Origin: Geodermatophilus pulveris
Lineage (GTDB): Bacteria; Actinomycetota; Actinomycetes; Mycobacteriales; Geodermatophilaceae
Length of the DNA: 64,000 nt
Assembly (NCBI RefSeq): GCF_900188375.1
Contig: NZ_FZOO01000010.1
Location: forward strand, 62,001 to 126,000
Reading direction: 5' to 3'
Part shown: piece after piece, positions 1 to 8,710 of the stretch
Position numbering within the stretch: position 1 is the stretch's first letter
How the letters are laid out: every line of letters begins with the position of its first letter
The notes under the pieces: model-generated
Database searches by the model: none
Seen by the model: the letters and a program-made list of their open reading frames with translations, nothing else
What the model was told of the DNA's origin: nothing
Translations under genes and position numbers: made by a program

Positions 1-370
1 TCATGAGGAAGGACCCGCGCAGGTGCACGTGCATGACGACGTCCCAGTCGGCGTCGGTCATCTTGAACAGCATGGCGTCCCGGGTGACGCCGGCGTTGTT
101 GACCAGCACCACCGGCGGGCCGAGCTCCGCGGCCACCCGGTCGACGGCGGCCTGCGCCTGGCCGGCGTCGCCGACGTCGGCGCCCACCGCGAGGGCCCGG
201 CCACCGGCGGCCTCGATCTCCTGGGCGGTGCCGCGGGCGTCGTCCTCGGCCAGGTCGAGCACGGCCACGGCGAAGCCGTCCCGGGCCAGGCGGAGGGCGG
301 TGGCGGCGCCGATGCCGCGGGCCGCGCCGGTGACGATCGCGACCCGCTGCTGGGCGGTGGGGCTGGACAT
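1..370 (-). CDS. fabG: SDR-family 3-oxoacyl reductase, FabG/PhaB-like (3' end outside window)
   Basis: This is a short-chain dehydrogenase/reductase, probably reducing 3-oxoacyl-ACP or acetoacetyl-CoA with NAD(P)H. About 123 residues are visible. They include the N-terminal cofactor motif TGAARGIG, an acidic residue after beta-2 and the structural motif VNNAGVTRD, which is typical of FabG and PhaB. The catalytic Tyr-x3-Lys lies beyond the window edge and cannot be checked. The ATG start follows a 76-bp gap after the thiolase gene on the same strand. A thiolase plus a 3-ketoacyl reductase suggests fatty-acid or acetoacetyl-CoA metabolism (inference). Confidence 0.85.
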   Translation of the reverse strand, partial: MSSPTAQQRVAIVTGAARGIGAATALRLARDGFAVAVLDLAEDDARGTAQEIEAAGGRALAVGADVGDAGQAQAAVDRVAAELGPPVVLVNNAGVTRDAMLFKMTDADWDVVMHVHLRGSFLM

Positions 371-446
371 GCGGCAACTCCGGTGGTGAGAGGACGGGGT
401 GGATCGGCCACCCTCCAGGGGCGTGTGGGGGGAGGGTGGTCCTCCT

Positions 447-1658
447 TCAGACCCGCTCGAACAGGGCGGCGAGGCCCTGGCCGCCGCCGATGCACATCGT
501 CTCCAGCCCGTACCGGGCGTCGCGGCGGGCCATCTCGCGGGTCAGGGTGGCGAGGATCCGGCCGCCGGTCGCGCCCACCGGGTGGCCGAGGGAGATGCCG
601 GAGCCGTTGACGTTGGTCCGCTCCCAGTCGGCGTCGGTGAAGCCCCACTCCCGGGCGACGGCCAGCACCTGGCTGGCGAACGCCTCGTTGAGCTCGATCA
701 GGTCGACCTCGGCGAGCTTCACGTCGGCCAGCGCGAGCGCCTTGGCCGTGGCGGGCACCGGGCCGATGCCCATGGTCTTCGGCGGGACGCCGGCCACGGC
801 CCACGACACCAGCCGGGCCAGCGGGCGCAGGCCCAGCTCGGCGGCCTTCTCCGGCGAGGTCACCACGCACACCGCGGCGCCGTCGTTCTGCCCGCTGGCG
901 TTGCCGGCGGTGACGGTGGCCTCCGGGTCGTCCCTGCCGAGGATCGGCCGCAGCTTCGCCAGGGTCTCCACGCTGGAGTCCGGTCGGATGTGCTCGTCCC
1001 GGTCGACGACCGTGTCGCCCTTCCGGCCCCGGATGGTCACCGGCACGACCTCCTCGGCGAACCGGCCGGCCTCGGCGGCCGCGGCGGCGCGGTGGTGGCT
1101 GCGGACGGCGTACTCGTCCTGCTCCTCGCGGCTGATCCGGTACTCCCGGCGCAGGTTCTCCGCGGTCTCCAGCATGCCGCCGGGCACCGGGTGGTGCTGC
1201 CCGCCGGCGGTGACCCGGCCGCGGGCCAGCCCGTCCTGCAGCAGCACGCCGGGACCGGCCTTGACGCCCCAGCGCATGGCGGTGGAGTAGAACGGCGCGT
1301 TGCTCATCGACTCCGCGCCGCCGGCCAGGACGACCTCGGACGCGCCGGTCTGCACCTGCATCGCCGCGTACAGCACCGCCTGCAGGCCCGAGCCGCAGCG
1401 CCGGTCCACCTGGATGCCCGAGGCGGTCACCGGCAGGCCCGCGTCCAGCGCGGCGACGCGGCCGAGGGCCGGGGCCTCCATCGTCGGGTAGCAGTGCCCC
1501 AGCAGGACGTCGTCCACCGTCTCCGGCGGCAGGCCGGTCCGCTCCATCACGGCGCGGACGACGGTGGCGGCGAGGTCCTGGACCGGCACGTCGCGCAGGG
1601 CGCCGCCGAACCCCCCCACCGCGGTCCGGAGTGGCTCACAGATGACCGCATCGCGCAC
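447..1658 (-). CDS. Acetyl-CoA C-acyltransferase (thiolase)
   Basis: A 403-residue thiolase of the usual length that would cleave or form beta-ketoacyl-CoA. The acyl-accepting cysteine lies in DRRCGSGLQA near residue 89. The NEAFA motif, the catalytic histidine in GHPVGATGGR and the second cysteine in CIGGGQGLA are all present, so the enzyme looks complete. It is transcribed toward the FabG-like reductase and probably shares its mRNA. Degradative (FadA-like) and biosynthetic (PhaA-like) roles cannot be separated by motif alone. The sequence does not show a beta-oxidation complex partner in this window. Confidence 0.92.
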   Translation of the reverse strand: MRDAVICEPLRTAVGGFGGALRDVPVQDLAATVVRAVMERTGLPPETVDDVLLGHCYPTMEAPALGRVAALDAGLPVTASGIQVDRRCGSGLQAVLYAAMQVQTGASEVVLAGGAESMSNAPFYSTAMRWGVKAGPGVLLQDGLARGRVTAGGQHHPVPGGMLETAENLRREYRISREEQDEYAVRSHHRAAAAAEAGRFAEEVVPVTIRGRKGDTVVDRDEHIRPDSSVETLAKLRPILGRDDPEATVTAGNASGQNDGAAVCVVTSPEKAAELGLRPLARLVSWAVAGVPPKTMGIGPVPATAKALALADVKLAEVDLIELNEAFASQVLAVAREWGFTDADWERTNVNGSGISLGHPVGATGGRILATLTREMARRDARYGLETMCIGGGQGLAALFERV

Positions 1659-1780
1659 GGGGTCCTCCTCGTCGGGTCGCCGTCGGCACCGTGAGTCTGC
1701 CCCCGCGCACCCCGCAGCGTCCCGTCGGCCTCCCCGCCCGCCGCGGGCGGCACCGGCGCCGCGCTCCGTAGGGTGCCGCG

Positions 1781-2935
1781 GTGGCCTGGAGGCGAGCGGT
1801 GTTCACGTTGTTCGCGGTCGCGGCCGGCACCAACGTCCCGACGCCGCTGCTGCTGGTCTACCAGGAGCGGCTGGACCTCTCCGCCGAGGTGCTGACCGCG
1901 CTGTTCGGCTGCTACGCCGCCGGCCTGGTGCCCGCGCTGTTCCTCGCCGGGCCGCTGTCGGACCGGCTGGGCCGCCGCCGCGTCGCGCTGCCCGGCGTGG
2001 TGCTCGCCGGGCTGGCGTCGCTGGCCTTCGCCGCGGCCGGCGGGTCGCTGGTACTGCTGTTCACCGCCCGCTTCCTGCAGGGCGTGGTGAGCGGCGTCGT
2101 CTTCAGCGTCGCCAGCGCCTGGATCGCCGAGCTGTCGCTGGCCTCCGGGGAGGGCGCGGGCGGGCGGCGGGCCGCGTTCGCCATGACCGCCGGGTTCTCC
2201 CTGGGCCCGCTCACCAGCGGGCTGCTCGGCCAGTTCGCGCCGGCGCCGACCGTGCTGCCCTACCTGCTGCACGTCGTGCTCGTCGCGGCCGGGCTGGCGC
2301 TGGCCGTGCGGCTGCCTGAGACCGTCGTGCCGCACCCGGGCGGACGGCGGTCCGCCGGCGACCCGGCCGTCCCGCTGCTGCCCCCGGGCAGCCTGGCGCT
2401 GGCCGTCACGGTGCTGGCCCCGGTCGCGGTGTGCGTCTACGCCTTCCCGTCCTCGGTGATCTCCGCGGTGCCGCTGCTCGGCGAGCTGCCGGCCGGCGGG
2501 GTCGCGGTCACCGGCGTCCTCGCCGGGGTGACGCTGGGCGCGGGCACCCTGGTGGCCGGCCTGCAGCGCCGGCTCGGGCCGTGGACGGCGGTCACCGGGG
2601 CCGCCCTGGGCGCGGCGGGCTACACCGCGGCGGCGGTCTTCGTCACCACCGACGCGTGGCCGTGGCTGCTGGCCGGCGGGCCGCTGCTCGGCGCGGGCGG
2701 CGGCCTGTGCCTGGCGGCCGGGCTCACCGCCACCGGCCGGCTGGCCGCGCCCACCCGCCGCGGGGAGCTGACCTCGGTGTTCCTGGCGTGCGCCTACCTG
2801 GGCTTCGCCGTCCCGTTCCTCATGGCGCTGGGGGCCCGCTCCGCGCCGGCGTGGGTGCCGCTGGTGGTCGCCGCGGTGCTGGTCGCGCTGCTGGCCGTGC
2901 GGCTGGTGCCGGTCGCCCGCAGCGGCCGGCTGTGA
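1781..2935 (+). CDS. MFS transporter
   Basis: A 384-residue major facilitator superfamily permease. It has about 12 predicted hydrophobic segments and the typical inter-helix 2-3 loop DRLGRRR near residue 60. A GTG start was chosen because it opens directly on the first hydrophobic helix. It is divergent from the thiolase gene and lies 116 bp upstream of the HelR-like helicase gene. A drug or metabolite efflux role is possible but the substrate is unknown. Given the rifamycin-element gene next door, rifamycin export is a speculative idea; the element lies downstream of this gene, so it would not control it. Confidence 0.85.
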   Translation: MAWRRAVFTLFAVAAGTNVPTPLLLVYQERLDLSAEVLTALFGCYAAGLVPALFLAGPLSDRLGRRRVALPGVVLAGLASLAFAAAGGSLVLLFTARFLQGVVSGVVFSVASAWIAELSLASGEGAGGRRAAFAMTAGFSLGPLTSGLLGQFAPAPTVLPYLLHVVLVAAGLALAVRLPETVVPHPGGRRSAGDPAVPLLPPGSLALAVTVLAPVAVCVYAFPSSVISAVPLLGELPAGGVAVTGVLAGVTLGAGTLVAGLQRRLGPWTAVTGAALGAAGYTAAAVFVTTDAWPWLLAGGPLLGAGGGLCLAAGLTATGRLAAPTRRGELTSVFLACAYLGFAVPFLMALGARSAPAWVPLVVAAVLVALLAVRLVPVARSGRL

Positions 2936-2987
2936 CGCCGTTGTCCGCGCAGGAGGCCCCGTCCCACTCGACCGTATAGCGCACCAG

Positions 2988-3006
2988 GGGGCTTGTGGCA
3001 AGACCC
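2988..3006 (+). promoter_or_regulatory. Candidate rifamycin-associated element (RAE)
   Basis: The 19-bp sequence GGGGCTTGTGGCAAGACCC is a near-perfect dyad: GGGNCTTG, three bases, then CAAGNCCC. It ends 45 bp before the helicase start. This matches the form I recall for the RAE, the cis element found upstream of rifamycin-inactivating genes and of helR in actinomycetes. A possible -10 hexamer, TATAGC, sits at 2975-2980. The dyad is seen directly; its identity as an RAE comes from recalled literature. Confidence 0.75.
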
Positions 3007-3051
3007 GGGTGGGGCCGCACACTCGCCGGCCGGAGCCGACGAGCGAGGGGG

Positions 3052-5274
3052 ATGGCCGTGTCCGCAGGATGCACGCAGGACCGCCGGGCCGGGGTCGACG
3101 GCGCGAGCGCGCCGGGTGGGGTGCCGGTGCCCAGGCCGGGACCGCCCCGGCCGGAGACCGGCGTGTTCGACCTCCCGGAGCGGCTCGCCGCGAAGGCCGA
3201 CCCGGCGCTGGTCGCCGAGGACGAGCGGCACCTCGCGGCCGTCGCGGCGGGTCTCGAGCGGGCGGTCGCCGACTTGTCCGCCCGCCTCGCTGCCGAGCGC
3301 TCGGCACCCGGTGGCAGGGGCCAGGGGGCGCTGGACCGCGACCTGGAGGTGCACCGGCTGTCCGCCCGGCTGCACACCCTGCGTCGCTCCGGCGCGGACG
3401 TGTGCCTCGGCCGCATGGTCCGCGCGGACGGCGCCGAGCCGGTGTACGTGGGGCGCCTCGGCCTGGCGGACGCGGCGGGCCGCCGGCTGCTCGTGGACTG
3501 GCGCTCCCCGGCGGCCGAGCCGTTCTTCGCCGCGACCCACGCCGACCCGATGGGCCTGGTCAGCCGCCGCCGGTACCGCTGGACCCGCGGCCGGATCAGC
3601 GACTACTGGGACGAGGTGTTCACCGCCGAGGCGCTCGCCGGGCACGCCGCCGCCCTCGACGACCAGTCCGCGTTCCTCGCCGGGCTGGGCGGCGCCCGGA
3701 CGGGGCGGATGCGCGACGTGCTCGGCACCATCCAGAGCGACCAACACGCGATCATCCGCGCGGGGTCCCGCGGCGCCCTCGTCGTCGACGGCGGCCCGGG
3801 CACCGGCAAGACCGTCGTCGCCCTGCACCGCACCGCCCACCTGCTGTACTCCGACCCGCGCCTGGGCTCCCGCCAGGGCGGCGTGCTGTTCGTCGGCCCG
3901 CACCAGCCCTACCTCGCCTACGTCTCCGACGTCCTGCCCGGCCTCGGGGAGGAGGGCGTGCGGATCTGCACGGTGCGCGACCTCGTGCCCGGAGGCGCCG
4001 CGGCGGGGGTCGAGGCCGACCCGGACGTTGCCCGGCTGAAGGCGTCGCTAGACGTCGGAGCGGTGGTCGATGCAGCGGTGCGGTTCTACGAGGAGCCCCC
4101 GCGACGGGGGACGACGGTCGAGACCGGGACGGCCGGGTTCCGGCTCGGCCCCGACGACTGGGCCGAGGCACTCGAGGCGCCGGAGCCCGGCACCCCGCAC
4201 AACGAGGCCCGCGAGGACGTCTGGCGGGCGCTGCTCGCGATCCTCCGGGACGCCGACGACGGCGCGGAGTCCGACGACGTCCTGCGCGCGTCGCTGCAGC
4301 AGGACCTCGACCGCGCGTGGCCGCTGCTCGATCCTGCCGACCTGGTCGGCGACCTGTGGTCGGTGCCGGCCTACCTCCGCCGGTGCGCGCCGCACCTGAG
4401 CCGGGACGACGTCCGGGCGCTGCGACGTGCGGACCCCCGGGCCTGGACGGTGTCGGACCTCCCCCTGCTGGACGCCGCCCGGCGGCGGCTGGGGGACAGG
4501 GAGGCGTTCGGCCGCACGCGCCGGCAGGAGGCCGTCGTCGCCGCCGAGCAGGAGCGCATGTCCGGGGTCATCGACGAGCTGATCGCGGCCGACGACTCCG
4601 AACTGCTGCTGATGACCTCCCTGCGCCACCGGGACCTGCGCGACGCCCTGGTCGACGAGGCCGCCCTGCCGACCGTCGACCCGGACGCGTTGGCCGGCCC
4701 GTTCGCGCACGTCGTCGTCGACGAGGCCCAGGAGCTGACCGACGCCGAGTGGCAGATGCTGCTGCTGCGCTGTCCGTCGCGCAGCTTCACCGTCGTCGGC
4801 GACCGGGCCCAGGCGCGGAACGGGTTCCCCGAGTCGTGGGAGGAGCGGTTGCGGCGGGTCGGGTTCGAGGAGGTCACCCTGGCCTCGCTGAGCGTCAACT
4901 ACCGGACGCCGGCGGAGGTGATGGCGGAGGCCGAGCCGGTCATCCGGGCCGTGCTCCCGGACGCCAACGTGCCGGCCTCGGTCCGCAGCAGCGGGGTCCC
5001 CGTCGTCCACCGACCTGCCGCGGAACTGCGTGCGGTCCTGGACGACTGGCTGGCCGCGCACGCCGAGGGGACGGCATGCGTCGTCGGCGACCCCTCGTTC
5101 CCGGCGACGTCCCGCGTCCGCTCGCTGGGCCCGGAGCTGGTCACGGGGCTGGAGTTCGACCTGGTCGTCCTCGACGAGCGCACGGCGTTCGGCACCGGCG
5201 TCGAGGGCGCCGTGGACCGCTACGTCGCGATGACCCGGGCGACCGGGCAGCTCGTCGTCCTGACCGGTCCCTGA
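3052..5274 (+). CDS. helR: HelD/HelR-like RNA polymerase-associated helicase
   Basis: A 740-residue superfamily-1 helicase-like protein. The N-terminus (about residues 30-100) has a charged helical stretch fitting the HelD arm that enters the RNAP secondary channel. A Q-type motif IQSDQHAIIR is followed by Walker A GGPGTGKT near residue 247, Walker B VVVDEAQ near 553 and motif VI YVAMTRA near 724. The ATG at 3052 was preferred over an upstream GTG because GAGCGAGGGGG precedes it. HelD proteins release stalled RNAP; the HelR subgroup displaces rifamycins and gives tolerance. The RAE-like dyad upstream argues for HelR rather than generic HelD. That subgroup call is inference. Confidence 0.85.
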   Translation: MAVSAGCTQDRRAGVDGASAPGGVPVPRPGPPRPETGVFDLPERLAAKADPALVAEDERHLAAVAAGLERAVADLSARLAAERSAPGGRGQGALDRDLEVHRLSARLHTLRRSGADVCLGRMVRADGAEPVYVGRLGLADAAGRRLLVDWRSPAAEPFFAATHADPMGLVSRRRYRWTRGRISDYWDEVFTAEALAGHAAALDDQSAFLAGLGGARTGRMRDVLGTIQSDQHAIIRAGSRGALVVDGGPGTGKTVVALHRTAHLLYSDPRLGSRQGGVLFVGPHQPYLAYVSDVLPGLGEEGVRICTVRDLVPGGAAAGVEADPDVARLKASLDVGAVVDAAVRFYEEPPRRGTTVETGTAGFRLGPDDWAEALEAPEPGTPHNEAREDVWRALLAILRDADDGAESDDVLRASLQQDLDRAWPLLDPADLVGDLWSVPAYLRRCAPHLSRDDVRALRRADPRAWTVSDLPLLDAARRRLGDREAFGRTRRQEAVVAAEQERMSGVIDELIAADDSELLLMTSLRHRDLRDALVDEAALPTVDPDALAGPFAHVVVDEAQELTDAEWQMLLLRCPSRSFTVVGDRAQARNGFPESWEERLRRVGFEEVTLASLSVNYRTPAEVMAEAEPVIRAVLPDANVPASVRSSGVPVVHRPAAELRAVLDDWLAAHAEGTACVVGDPSFPATSRVRSLGPELVTGLEFDLVVLDERTAFGTGVEGAVDRYVAMTRATGQLVVLTGP

Positions 5275-5282
5275 CGCGCGAC

Positions 5283-5312
5283 GGCGCCCCCTCCCGGCCG
5301 GGAGGGGGCGCC
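5283..5312. terminator. Bidirectional terminator hairpin
   Basis: A perfect 30-bp palindrome (GGCGCCCCCTCCCGG and its complement) lies between two converging genes, the helicase and the substrate-binding protein. Its position and strength suggest it ends transcription from both sides, without a U-tract, as is common in very high-GC genomes. Confidence 0.8.
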
Positions 5313-5332
5313 GCCGTGGGTGGTCGCGACGC

Positions 5333-6580
5333 TCAGGCGAGACCCGCCGCGAACTCGCCCTCGAACGCCTCCTGCACGACCTCGGCGCCACCGGGGACGT
5401 CGGCCGGCCGCAGGATGAAGCTCTGCGTGCTGGGCGAGGTCCCGGTCTCGAAGCCGTTGATCGGCACGACGAGGCCGCCGGTGTCGATGTTCTGCAGCTC
5501 GTTGAAGGCGTTGAACACGCCCTCGCGGGTGAGGTCACCGTTCTCGCAGGCCGCGTCGAGCACCTGCTTCATGATCGCGCTCATGCCGTAGCCGACGAGC
5601 ACGCCGAGGCTCGGCTGCACGTTGGGGTAGGCCTCCTGGTACTGGGCGAGCAGCTCGGGCTGGGCGTCGAAGGCCGACACCGGGCTGGCCACGTACAGGT
5701 TGTCCTTGAGCGCCTGGGCCGCCGGGCCCTGCAGCAGTCCGGGTGCGAAGACCGGGTTGCTGCCGATGATCGGCACGTCGAGGCCCTGGGCCGCGGCCAC
5801 GCCGGCCGCCGAGGCGGTCTGCGTGGGCGCGACGGTCAGGGCGATGGCGTCGACGCCCTGCGCGGCGAACTGGGTGATCTGCGCGGTCATGTCCTGGTCG
5901 CTGGACTTGATCTGCGCCGGGATGATGGTCAGCCCGCGCTCCTCGGCCACCGCCTCGCTGCCGGCCAGGCCGTTCTCGCCGTACTCGCCCTCGAAGTAGA
6001 TGTGCCCGACGGTGTCGCCCTCGGCCAGCAGACCCTGCTCGAACATGTACGCGTAGCCGTTGGCCAGCTCGACGTCGTAGGTGGCGCCCGGGACCCCGGT
6101 GCCGGGGATCTCGGTGAGGGTGCGCGCCCAGGCCGACGGGAAGTTGACCATCGAGTCGGCCTCGAACTCCGGGGCCAGCGCGGTGTTGATCGGCGAGCCG
6201 ATGGTCTGCTGCATCGCCAGGACGTTCGGCTCCAGGCTGCTGTACAGCTGCACGCCGGTCTGCGGCACGTAGCCGGTGTCCTGGACGTCGAGCTCGACGC
6301 TGTAGGTGTCGCAGACCTGGTTGTCCTGCCAGAACAGCTGGTTGGCGTTGGTGATGTCCTGGCCGAGCGCGGCGAAGACACCGGTCAGGTCGGTGAGGAC
6401 GCCGAGCCGGATGGTCTCCCCCTCGACGCCGACGTCGGTGAGGACGTCCGCGGCCGCGCCGCCCTCGCCGCCTCCACCGCCGCCGCTCTCCTCCGGCGCC
6501 CGGGTGCTGCAGCCGGCCGTCACCACGACGACGGCGGCGGCGACCGCGGTGGTGGTGCGCAGGGTCTTGCCTGTTCTCAT
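5333..6580 (-). CDS. Branched-chain amino acid-type ABC transporter substrate-binding protein
   Basis: A 415-residue exported lipoprotein. The signal sequence ends in a lipobox (VVTAGC) near residue 24, followed by a glycine-rich linker and a periplasmic-binding fold type I domain (IRLGVLTDLTGVFAALG...). Its last-place position in the operon, with its start overlapping the livM stop by 4 bp, implies co-translation. Such proteins deliver leucine, isoleucine or valine, and also amides, urea or aromatic compounds, to LivH/LivM. The ligand cannot be read from the sequence. It is longer than E. coli LivJ/LivK (about 370 residues), partly because of the linker. Confidence 0.9.
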   Translation of the reverse strand: MRTGKTLRTTTAVAAAVVVVTAGCSTRAPEESGGGGGGEGGAAADVLTDVGVEGETIRLGVLTDLTGVFAALGQDITNANQLFWQDNQVCDTYSVELDVQDTGYVPQTGVQLYSSLEPNVLAMQQTIGSPINTALAPEFEADSMVNFPSAWARTLTEIPGTGVPGATYDVELANGYAYMFEQGLLAEGDTVGHIYFEGEYGENGLAGSEAVAEERGLTIIPAQIKSSDQDMTAQITQFAAQGVDAIALTVAPTQTASAAGVAAAQGLDVPIIGSNPVFAPGLLQGPAAQALKDNLYVASPVSAFDAQPELLAQYQEAYPNVQPSLGVLVGYGMSAIMKQVLDAACENGDLTREGVFNAFNELQNIDTGGLVVPINGFETGTSPSTQSFILRPADVPGGAEVVQEAFEGEFAAGLA

Positions 6581-7827
6581 CTGGGGTTGCTCCCTTGTGC
6601 TGGTCGGTCCGAGGGGGTCGGTGCGGAGCCCGGTTGCTCCGGTGGTGTGGCGGGTCCGCCGCGGGCGGGCGCACGGCCCCGGCGGAGGCGTTGGGTGAGG
6701 CGCTGCGCGGCCCCGGCCAGGCCGGCGGGCTCGAACAGGACGATCAGGATGATCGCCGCGCCGTAGAGGAACCGGGCGGCGAAACCCGCGGAGATGCCGC
6801 CCTGGCCCGGGGCGCTGACCAGCGGCAGCACGTCGGCGTACTGCTGGAACAGCAGCGGCAGCGCGGTGACGAACAGCGCCCCCAGCACCGCGCCGCCCAC
6901 CGACCCCAGCCCGCCGAGCACGATCATGGCCAGGTACTGGACCGAGACCAGCAGGGTGAAGGACTCCGGCGCGATGCTGCCGATGGACAGCGCGTAGAGG
7001 ACGCCGGACAGGCCGGCGTACATCGAGCTGACCAGGAACACCCGCGCCTTGTACGCCTGGACGTTGACGCCCATGACCGATGCGGCGACCTCGCTGTCCC
7101 GCAGCGTCTGCAGCGCGCGGCCGGGCCGGCTGCGCAGCAGGTTGCGGGCGAAGACGTAGGCGGCGATCAGCAGGACCAGCCCGAGGTACCACAGCCGCTC
7201 GGCCTCCCGGAACGGGACGCCGAGGACGAACAGCTGGGGGTCGCTGTTGCCGAACGTGAACCCGAACAGCGAGAACTCCGGCGCCGCGCGGCCGTTGAAC
7301 CCGCCGGTGACCGGCGTCCAGGTGTTGATCACGTGCACGCCGATGAACACCAGGGCCAGCGAGGCGACGCCGAGGTAGATGCCGCGCAGCCGCGCCGCGA
7401 TCGGGCTGAACACCAGCCCGGCCAGCCCGGCGAGCAGCACGCCGACGACCATGCCCACGAGCGGCGGCAGGCCCAGCCCCTCCAGACCGGCGCGGGTGCC
7501 CAGCCCCCCGGACTCCCCGGAGATGTAGGTGTAGCTCACCGCCCCGACGGCGAGGAAGAACGCGTGCGCCAGGGACAGCTGGCCGGTGGTGCCCACCAGC
7601 AGGTTCAGCCCGATGGCACCGATGGCCGCGCCGAACACCGCGAACCCGGTGCGCAGCCAGAACTCGTCGAAGTACAGCGGGAAGACGAGCAGGAACAGCA
7701 GCAGCACGCCGGTCAGCACCCACTTCACCACCGAGGGGCGGCGGGCAGGTGCCGGCCCCGACGGGGCGGCCGCGGCGGCCGTGCTGCGGGTCGCCCCCGC
7801 CGGCGGTGAGACGGTCTGCTCAGACAC
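6577..7827 (-). CDS. livM: Branched-chain amino acid-type ABC permease, LivM
   Basis: A 416-residue inner-membrane permease. An alanine/proline-rich cytoplasmic N-terminus of about 30 residues precedes about ten hydrophobic helices. The characteristic segment GLNLLVGTTGQLSLAHAFF is present, as is the EAA-like loop AVLGGLGSVGGAVLGA near the C-terminus. The C-terminus is a proline- and arginine-rich tail of about 40 residues. It overlaps livH upstream by 8 bp and the binding-protein gene downstream by 4 bp. Confidence 0.92.
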   Translation of the reverse strand: MSEQTVSPPAGATRSTAAAAAPSGPAPARRPSVVKWVLTGVLLLFLLVFPLYFDEFWLRTGFAVFGAAIGAIGLNLLVGTTGQLSLAHAFFLAVGAVSYTYISGESGGLGTRAGLEGLGLPPLVGMVVGVLLAGLAGLVFSPIAARLRGIYLGVASLALVFIGVHVINTWTPVTGGFNGRAAPEFSLFGFTFGNSDPQLFVLGVPFREAERLWYLGLVLLIAAYVFARNLLRSRPGRALQTLRDSEVAASVMGVNVQAYKARVFLVSSMYAGLSGVLYALSIGSIAPESFTLLVSVQYLAMIVLGGLGSVGGAVLGALFVTALPLLFQQYADVLPLVSAPGQGGISAGFAARFLYGAAIILIVLFEPAGLAGAAQRLTQRLRRGRAPARGGPATPPEQPGSAPTPSDRPAQGSNPR

Positions 7828-8710
7828 GGGTCAGCTCCTTGGTGCCGAAGAGCCCCGACGGGCGGACGAGCAGGACGGCGATCATCACCACGTAGGGGAC
7901 GACCTCGCCGAAGCCGCGCCCCAGGAACAGCAGCTGCTCCTGGTAGCCGGCGGCGAGGGACTCGGCCACCCCGATCAGCAGACCGCCGACCAGCGCACCC
8001 CCGGTGGAGTCCAGGCCGCCCAGGATGGCCGCCGGGAGCGCCCGCAGCGCGGTGGCGTACACCGCCGAGCTGACCCCGGGGGTCGGGCTGCCGACCAGGA
8101 ACAGGGCGGCCACCCCGGCCAGGACGCCGGCGACGACCCAGGCCAGCGCGGAGACCCGGCCCTGCCGGATGCCCATCAGCGCCGCGGTCTCGCCGTCCTC
8201 CGCCGACGCGCGCATCGCCACGCCCCAGCTGGAGTACTTGAAGGCGACGAAGAACAGCACGATGAGGATGCCCGCGACGATCATGGCGACCAGCCGGTTC
8301 TGAGTGATGCCGATGCCGCCGATGCGCACCGACTCCCCGGCCCACGGGTGCGGCACGTTGAGGATGTCCGGGCCGATCCGCCGGATGAGCTCGGTCAGCA
8401 GGATGATGTCGACGCCGATGGTGACGATGGCCAGGCTGATCACCGGGGCGCCGCGCAGCCGGTTGATGATGAACCGCTCGACCACGAAGGCGGCCAGCGC
8501 GGTGATCAGCAGGCCGACGAGGACGGCACCGAGGAAGCCCAGCGACTCCGACAGCCGCGCGATCGAGTAGGCGCCCAGCAGGAGCAGCGAGCCGTGGGTG
8601 AAGCTCACCACCTCGCTGGCCTTGAAGATGATGACGAAGCCGAGCGCGATCAGCGCGTAGATGGCGCCGAGGGACAGCCCGTTGAACAGGAGCGAGAGGA
8701 ACTGGGTCAC
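7820..8710 (-). CDS. livH: Branched-chain amino acid-type ABC permease, LivH
   Basis: A 296-residue inner-membrane permease beginning VTQFLSLLFNGLSLGAIYALIALG, which is the usual LivH N-terminus. The GTG at 8710 was chosen over longer upstream readings, which run into livG. It overlaps livG by 4 bp. The motif LPAAILGGLDSTGGALVGG is the conserved cytoplasmic loop contacting the ATPases. It pairs with LivM to form the channel. Confidence 0.93.
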   Translation of the reverse strand: MTQFLSLLFNGLSLGAIYALIALGFVIIFKASEVVSFTHGSLLLLGAYSIARLSESLGFLGAVLVGLLITALAAFVVERFIINRLRGAPVISLAIVTIGVDIILLTELIRRIGPDILNVPHPWAGESVRIGGIGITQNRLVAMIVAGILIVLFFVAFKYSSWGVAMRASAEDGETAALMGIRQGRVSALAWVVAGVLAGVAALFLVGSPTPGVSSAVYATALRALPAAILGGLDSTGGALVGGLLIGVAESLAAGYQEQLLFLGRGFGEVVPYVVMIAVLLVRPSGLFGTKELTRV

